Assembly (NCBI RefSeq): GCF_030160635.1
Contig: NZ_BSOS01000086.1
Coordinates: forward strand, 1 to 36,581
DNA length: 36,581 bases
Reading direction: 5' to 3'
DNA from: Acidocella aquatica
GTDB lineage: Bacteria > Pseudomonadota > Alphaproteobacteria > Acetobacterales > Acetobacteraceae
Shown: piece by piece, positions 32,215 through 36,581 of the stretch
Layout: each line of letters begins with the position of its first letter
Numbering within the stretch: the first letter of the stretch is position 1
The notes under the pieces: generated by a model
The model's database searches: none
What the model saw: the letters and a program-made list of their open reading frames with translations, nothing else
What the model was told of the DNA's origin: nothing
Position numbers and translations under genes: made by a program

Positions 32215-33057
32215 ATGGAGCGTATGGAATTCGCAGGCGCTGGCGTTACCATTGTAGCGGATGCAGCGGGAGCGGCAGATGCCCCACTCGTGTTGTTTCT
32301 GCATGGCGGCGGGCAGACCCGGCAAAGCTGGGGCAAGGCGCTTGAGGTAGCGGCTGAACGTGGCTACCGCGCGGTCTCGCTGGATCTGCGCGGCCATGGT
32401 GAAAGCGGCTGGTCGGATGATGGCGCCTACAGTATGCCGCGTTTCGCGGATGATGTGCGCAACGTGATTGCCGCACTGGGACGGCCTCCCGTGATCGTCG
32501 GCGCTTCGCTCGGCGGCCTTATCGGAATACTGATTGCTTCGGTGCCATCGCCTGAGGTCCGCGGGCTTGTTCTGGTGGATGTGGCGGTTCGCCTCGAAAC
32601 TGAAGGTACGCGCGAGATCGGGGCTTTCATGCAAAGTGCCCCCGATGGATTTGCCTCGCTGGATGATGCAGCGGATGCGGTATCGGCCTATCTACCGCAC
32701 CGGACCCGCCCCAAAGATACGTCCGGCCTGATGCGCAATTTGCGGCTGCGCGAGAATGGGCGCCTTCATTGGCATTGGGACCCCGCCTTTACCCGCTACA
32801 ATCCCGAAACCGCCAAGCTTACCGCTAACATCTTCGCGCAGGCCGCCGCTTCATTGACGGTTCCGGTGCTGCTGATCCGCGGCGGCCGCAGCCGTGTTCT
32901 CAGCGCCGAAGGCGTTGCCGAGTTTCGCGAGCTCGTGCCGCATGCGGAATATGTCGATGTGGCAGGTGCTGATCATATGGTGGCAGGTGATGCAAATGAC
33001 AGCTTCAATGACGCGGTTCTGGGATTTCTGGCGCAGCACGCCCATGCGGCACAGTGA
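32215..33057 (+). CDS. Alpha/beta hydrolase (lactonase / C-C hydrolase type)
   Basis: A 280-residue alpha/beta hydrolase of the 3-oxoadipate enol-lactonase/epoxide hydrolase group. The oxyanion motif is LHGGGQTRQSW, then SLDLRGHGESGW. The nucleophile is Ser in GASLGG and the His is in AGADHMVAGD. No lipoprotein or signal peptide is visible. A longer frame from 32113 exists, but ATG at 32215 has AGGA a few bases upstream. It lies divergent from the dimeric-barrel gene and upstream of an SDR. It probably opens a lactone made by one of the BVMOs; hydrolysis of another C-O or C-C bond is possible. Confidence 0.88.
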   Translation: MERMEFAGAGVTIVADAAGAADAPLVLFLHGGGQTRQSWGKALEVAAERGYRAVSLDLRGHGESGWSDDGAYSMPRFADDVRNVIAALGRPPVIVGASLGGLIGILIASVPSPEVRGLVLVDVAVRLETEGTREIGAFMQSAPDGFASLDDAADAVSAYLPHRTRPKDTSGLMRNLRLRENGRLHWHWDPAFTRYNPETAKLTANIFAQAAASLTVPVLLIRGGRSRVLSAEGVAEFRELVPHAEYVDVAGADHMVAGDANDSFNDAVLGFLAQHAHAAQ

Positions 33058-33098
33058 TGTTCAGAGCCGGAGGAAATCAACTCGCCCATCGCGCAAAT

Positions 33099-33112
33099 TT
33101 CGAATTATCGAA
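33099..33112. promoter_or_regulatory. Palindrome upstream of the SDR at 33166
   Basis: TTCGA at 33099-33103 and TCGAA at 33108-33112 flank ATTA as a perfect inverted repeat in an otherwise GC-rich gap of 108 bp. It is AT-rich compared with its surroundings. It may be an operator or part of a promoter. Confidence 0.25.
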
Positions 33113-33165
33113 TGATGATCGCGCCATGGCCGGCACGCTACGCTGGCGGATAAGAGGAAACGCAA

Positions 33166-33969
33166 ATGACAGAGTCCGGATTATTTGATCTCAAGGGCCG
33201 GGTGGCGATGGTCACCGGCGCAGGACAAGGGGTGGGGCGCGGCATTGCCCTGACCTTGGCGGCCTACGGAGCGGGCGGGATCGTCGTCAATGATTTCCAT
33301 GCCGATCGCGCGGCGGCGGTGGTAGCCGAGATTGAGACGCTGGGGGTCAGGGCTACGGCGATGGTGGCCGATGTGGGAAATCTGGCGCAGGTGCGGGCGG
33401 CCGTTGAAGCTGCCGAGGCGGCTCTCGGGCCAATCGAGATTCTCGTTAACAACGCAGGCAATGGTGGACCAGAGGGGTTTCCCCCCGAAATGCCGCTGTT
33501 CTGGGAAACCGACCCGGCGCGCTGGTATCGCTTCCTGCATGTTAATTTGTTTGGCGTGATGAATTGCTGCCACACGGTGCTGCCGGGCATGGTGGCGCGG
33601 TGCTATGGCCGCGTTGTCACCATCACCTCGGACGCAGCGCGTAGTTTGGAGCCGCGGCAAGCGGATTATGCGGCCGCCAAGGCAGGGGCGGCGGGTTTTA
33701 TGCGCGGCCTGGCGGGGGATGCAGCGCGCTTCGGAGTTACCGCGAATTGCATCGCCATTGCCACCATCCGTCCAGTAATGCCGCCGGCTGAGCTGGAGGC
33801 GTTTCTGGCATCGGACCGCACCAAGGCCCAGCTTGCGCGCTATCCGATTCGCCGGTTTGGCCTGCCGGAAGATATCGCCGGCACTGCCCTCCTGCTCTGT
33901 TCCGATGCAGCCGCCTGGATCACTGGCCAGACATATCCGGTGAATGGCGGCTACAGCGCCGCGCTTTGA
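33166..33969 (+). CDS. Short-chain dehydrogenase/reductase
   Basis: A 267-residue SDR with TGAGQGVGRG as cofactor motif, VNNAGNGG after strand 4, and the catalytic YAAAK preceded by TSDAARS. Asp in VNDFHADRA suggests NAD(H). The 3' motif VNGGYS is usual. ATG at 33166 has AGAGGA about seven bases before it. It is convergent with the ferredoxin reductase nine bases downstream. In context it should oxidise an alcohol formed by P450 hydroxylation or released by a hydrolase; a 3-hydroxyacyl-CoA role is also possible, since no classical 3-hydroxyacyl-CoA dehydrogenase is present. Confidence 0.88.
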   Translation: MTESGLFDLKGRVAMVTGAGQGVGRGIALTLAAYGAGGIVVNDFHADRAAAVVAEIETLGVRATAMVADVGNLAQVRAAVEAAEAALGPIEILVNNAGNGGPEGFPPEMPLFWETDPARWYRFLHVNLFGVMNCCHTVLPGMVARCYGRVVTITSDAARSLEPRQADYAAAKAGAAGFMRGLAGDAARFGVTANCIAIATIRPVMPPAELEAFLASDRTKAQLARYPIRRFGLPEDIAGTALLLCSDAAAWITGQTYPVNGGYSAAL

Positions 33970-33978
33970 TGCAGCTGA

Positions 33979-35175
33979 TTATGCCGAGGCGGCGATAGCT
34001 TCGGCCCAGCTCGGGTCGTTCTCCAACATCTTGCGGTATTTCAGAAGCTTGCCAGTGGCGGCCAGCCCAAGCGCCGCCGTCAGGCGCTCGTCGCGCCGGT
34101 AGAGGGCGATGAATTTCTCTTCCTCAGGCGAGCCGAACACGAAGCGCACCTCGTCATGCGCCACAGGCGTGCCGACGAGCTGGAATTTCAGCCCGTATTG
34201 GTCGGACCAGAACCATGGCACCGGCGCGTAGGCGCCGGGGTTTGGCGCGCCGCCCTCGGCCAGCAGGCGTTTGGCGGCGTGCTCGCCCTGGCGCACGGCA
34301 TTGTCCCAATGCTCGACGCGCCGGAATTCGCCGTAGCGCCCGTTGGGCCAGCGTGCGATGTCCCCCGCCGCAACGATGCCAGGGGCGGCTAGGCAGGTTG
34401 CGTCGCACACCACGCCGTTCTCCAGCGTCAGGCCGGAACCTTCCAGCCAGCCGGTGTTGGGAATGACGCCGATGCCAAGTACTGCGACATCGGCCTCGAC
34501 GACGCTACCGTCAGTCAAGTGCAGGCGCTCCAGGCGGTCAATTCCCTCGAATGAGGCAGCGACGACGCCCAGACGCATATCGACGCCGCGGCGGCGATGA
34601 ATGTCGGCGATCACCATCGCAATCGTCGGCCCGAGCACGTGCGCGGCGGGCGCCACCATCTCGACCATCGTTACCGGCAATCCGAGTTTGCGCGCCGAGG
34701 CCGCGGCCTCCTGGCCGATGAAGCCGCCACCGACGATGACGACCTTGCAGTCGAGCCGGGCGAAATCGTCACGCAGGGCAACGGCATCATCCAGCGTGCG
34801 AACCACGTGCACACCCTTCATGTTGGCACCAGGCAGATGGCGCGGCGCGGCGCCGGTGGCAATTACGATGCCGTCAAACGCTTCGCGGCGCCCATCGGCC
34901 AGAGTGAGCGTGCGGGTGGCGGCATCCAGGCTCATTGCACGGCAGCCAAGCCACCATTCCGCATCATCCAGCAGCTTGTCTACAGCTAGCGTGGTTTTCT
35001 CAAGCGGCCATTCCCCGCGGGCGATTTCCTTGGAGAGCGGCGGGCGGTCGTAGGGGCGGTGCTGCTCATCGCCGATGATGACCAGGCGGCCGGTGAATCC
35101 TTCCCGGCGCAGGGTCTCGGCTGCGTTGAGGCCAGCAAGCGAGGCACCGACAATGGCGATGGAGTCTAGTTTCAT
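33979..35175 (-). CDS. Ferredoxin reductase (FAD-dependent, P450 redox partner)
   Basis: A 398-residue NAD(P)H-dependent flavoprotein of the putidaredoxin/terpredoxin reductase family. It has the FAD motif IVGASLAGLNAAE, the NADH motif VGGGFIGQEAAASA, and the FAD-ribityl motif AAGDIARWPNG followed by VEHWDNAVRQGEHAA, all in the usual order. It would pass electrons from NAD(P)H to the ferredoxin at 9951 and on to the two P450s. No other reductase of this kind is in the window. The frame can start at a TTG at 35187, but ATG at 35175 begins the normal N terminus (KLDSIAIVG). The ribosome site is weak. Confidence 0.92.
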   Translation of the reverse strand: MKLDSIAIVGASLAGLNAAETLRREGFTGRLVIIGDEQHRPYDRPPLSKEIARGEWPLEKTTLAVDKLLDDAEWWLGCRAMSLDAATRTLTLADGRREAFDGIVIATGAAPRHLPGANMKGVHVVRTLDDAVALRDDFARLDCKVVIVGGGFIGQEAAASARKLGLPVTMVEMVAPAAHVLGPTIAMVIADIHRRRGVDMRLGVVAASFEGIDRLERLHLTDGSVVEADVAVLGIGVIPNTGWLEGSGLTLENGVVCDATCLAAPGIVAAGDIARWPNGRYGEFRRVEHWDNAVRQGEHAAKRLLAEGGAPNPGAYAPVPWFWSDQYGLKFQLVGTPVAHDEVRFVFGSPEEEKFIALYRRDERLTAALGLAATGKLLKYRKMLENDPSWAEAIAASA

Positions 35176-35207
35176 ATGTTTGTTCAATCTTAAAAGGGGA
35201 GTGAATG

Positions 35208-35972
35208 TCAGGGGGCGGTCGCGTGGCCTTGCCGCCAGCCTCGGGCCTGGGCGAGGTCCGCCGCGGCGGCGCGGCGGAGCAGGCCGCCATCGCTGCTAAT
35301 CGGCAAAAACTGGATGCCAGCCTGCGCGAGGGTCTGAGCATTGGCCATGCCGAGCGAGGCGCATCCGGAAATGACGCGGTGCCGGCGGCAGGCCTCACCG
35401 ACACGCAGCACCGCTGTCAGCACCTGTTCCGGCATCACCAGGGCGGCGCCAAGGCCAAGCGACAAGGCAAGATCGACGGGTCCAACAAACAAGCCGTCAA
35501 CGCCCGGCGTAGCCGCGATCTCGTCCAGGTTTTCCATGGCCTCGGCTGTTTCGATCATCACGAAGCAGAGCGGCTCCGGCGCAGCAGCGCCGGGTGCGGC
35601 GTAATAATTGCGCACGGGGCCGAAAGAGCGGATGCCATGCGGCGGGTAGCGTGTGGCCTCGGCGGCAATGCGGGCCTGTGCCGCCGTAGAGACCATGGGC
35701 ACGATGACGCCGAATGCGCCCAGATCCAGCGCGCGCATGATCTGCATCGGGTCGTTCCAGCCCACGCGGACCATGGAGCGGGTGCCACCCAGGTCGAACG
35801 CCTGAATGACGGGCAGCAGGCTGTCCCAGGAGATGCCGCCATGCTGGGTGTCCAGGATCACCCAGTCGTAGCCCGCCTTGCCCATGATTTCAGCGGCGAC
35901 GTTGCAGTCCAGAGCGATCCAGCAGCCAAAGGATGGCCGTCCCGCAGCCGCGGCTTCCCGTATTTTATCCAT
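35208..35972 (-). CDS. HpcH/HpaI family aldolase
   Basis: A 254-residue TIM-barrel aldolase of the 4-hydroxy-2-oxo-acid type (HpcH/HpaI/YfaU). The active-site His44 (DTQHGG), Arg69, metal ligands Glu141 (MIETAEAM) and Asp167 (GPVDLALSLG) are in the expected places. It should split a 4-hydroxy-2-oxoacid into pyruvate and an aldehyde with a divalent metal. ATG at 35972 has GAAGAG upstream. It is the first of a two-gene minus unit with the ferredoxin reductase, 32 bases downstream. It may act on the 2-oxoacid formed by the FAD oxidase at 10163, though that link is inference. Confidence 0.9.
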   Translation of the reverse strand: MDKIREAAAAGRPSFGCWIALDCNVAAEIMGKAGYDWVILDTQHGGISWDSLLPVIQAFDLGGTRSMVRVGWNDPMQIMRALDLGAFGVIVPMVSTAAQARIAAEATRYPPHGIRSFGPVRNYYAAPGAAAPEPLCFVMIETAEAMENLDEIAATPGVDGLFVGPVDLALSLGLGAALVMPEQVLTAVLRVGEACRRHRVISGCASLGMANAQTLAQAGIQFLPISSDGGLLRRAAAADLAQARGWRQGHATAP

Positions 35973-36227
35973 TGGCTCTTCAGACTCCGCAGTAATTGGT
36001 CAAGAGTTACGTCTCCGGCGCGTGAAACGGCTATTCAGCAAATGCCGACAGCTTCCAGTATAGAACTGCAAGGACCTCAAACCCCCTTGTGCGCCGGTGA
36101 TATCGTGACCGCGATGACCGGATTTCCTGTTTCCGGACTGGCAACATAACCAGGCAAGCGGAGCCTTAGCATTACAGTTTCATTTTTAAGTTGCGAAACG
36201 GCTTGATCTCTGAATCAATGGGTGACC

Positions 36228-36581
36228 ATGAGTCCGGGGTCATGGATTTTGGGTGCATCAATTGAGGCGACGCTGGAGTTTTGGGCGAGGTCACTGCGCG
36301 ATGTGAAGGCGCGGATCCGGCCTTTGTTTACGCAGGAGCGTGTTGCGGTATCGGCAAACGCGTTTCTTGAGGGTTTGCTTGGCGATGAGCGCCGCAAGAC
36401 AGGGTGGATGCGCGCCGAGGCGGCCGGGGATCAGGGTCTGTGGCGACAGCAGGCAATTCTTGGCCGCGGTCGATGGGAAGCGGACGCGTTGCGCGATATT
36501 GTTCGTGATTACGTGGTCGAGACGTTCGCAGACAACGACGCCGTTTTGGTGATTGATGAAACCGGTTTCTTGAAACAGGGT
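36228..36581 (+). mobile_element. IS701-family transposase, N-terminal part (cut by the window edge)
   Basis: An open frame of 118 codons from ATG 36228 runs off the right end. It reads as the N-terminal portion of an IS701-type transposase: ARIRPLFTQERVAVSANAF, LLGDERRKTGW, and VIDETGFLKQG, the first catalytic-Asp region of these DDE proteins. The frame is intact as far as it is seen. The rest and the right inverted repeat lie outside. The stretch 35973-36227 before it contains no gene I can support and may hold the left end of the element and the promoter of the HpcH aldolase. Confidence 0.85.

Noticed and set aside
1-36581. CRISPR arrays, tRNA or rRNA genes, replication origin, attachment sites
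   Set aside because: No regularly spaced repeats, cloverleaf-like sequences, rRNA stretches or partition/replication genes were found by reading both strands.

Overview
The window is a 36.6 kb high-GC catabolic island, probably from an alphaproteobacterium. The evidence for the host is the codon use, the protein flavour, Shine-Dalgarno-led operons with frequent GTG/TTG starts, and ISAs1- and IS701-type transposases. The family cannot be fixed from the sequence alone; acetic-acid bacteria and sphingomonads are both possible. I see no tRNA, rRNA, CRISPR array, replication gene or transporter.

Layout. (1) Positions 1-930 hold a decayed ISAs1-family transposase. (2) 1171-1956 is a plus-strand SDR dehydrogenase. 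(3) 1953-9700, minus strand, reads from its promoter side: P450, SnoaL-like protein, small and large acyl-CoA dehydrogenase (ACAD) subunits, Gfo/Idh-like protein, a 45-residue mini-ORF, AMP-forming CoA ligase, crotonase. (4) 9701-9950 is a divergent control region with a 30-bp palindrome. (5) 9951-19574, plus strand: 3Fe-4S ferredoxin, FAD hydroxyacid dehydrogenase, hot-dog thioesterase, HSL-type esterase, P450cam-like P450, DUF35 protein, Ltp/thiolase-like protein, DUF2889, amidohydrolase, second esterase. (6) 19577-30975, minus strand, tightly coupled: Baeyer-Villiger monooxygenase (BVMO), ADP-forming CoA ligase, crotonase, large and small ACAD subunits, second BVMO, SDR, TIM-barrel isomerase, TetR regulator. 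(7) 31241-35972 holds a tandem dimeric alpha/beta-barrel protein, an alpha/beta hydrolase, an SDR, a ferredoxin reductase and an HpcH/HpaI aldolase. (8) 36228 to the right edge is the start of an IS701-family transposase.

How the genes may work together (inference). Two P450s, one ferredoxin and one ferredoxin reductase form a complete class I hydroxylase system. SDRs would oxidise the alcohols to ketones, the two BVMOs would insert oxygen to give lactones or esters, and the three alpha/beta hydrolases would open them. The acids would be CoA-activated by either the AMP- or the ADP-forming ligase. Two parallel CoA modules, each with a heteromeric ACAD pair and a crotonase, would shorten or cleave the chain, with the DUF35-Ltp pair and the HpcH-type aldolase making further C-C cuts. 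The overall design fits breakdown of an alicyclic or terpenoid carbon skeleton. Steroid nucleus genes (KstD, Ksh, HsaC) are absent, and the true substrate is unknown.

The most unusual points are: two crotonases that both lack the two hydratase glutamates; the duplicated CoA module with two kinds of CoA ligase; an Ltp protein without the thiolase cysteine beside DUF35 and DUF2889; a Gfo/Idh protein whose EKP lysine is replaced by tryptophan; two uncatalogued mini-ORFs; and palindromes next to tetR and in the P450/ferredoxin divergent region.
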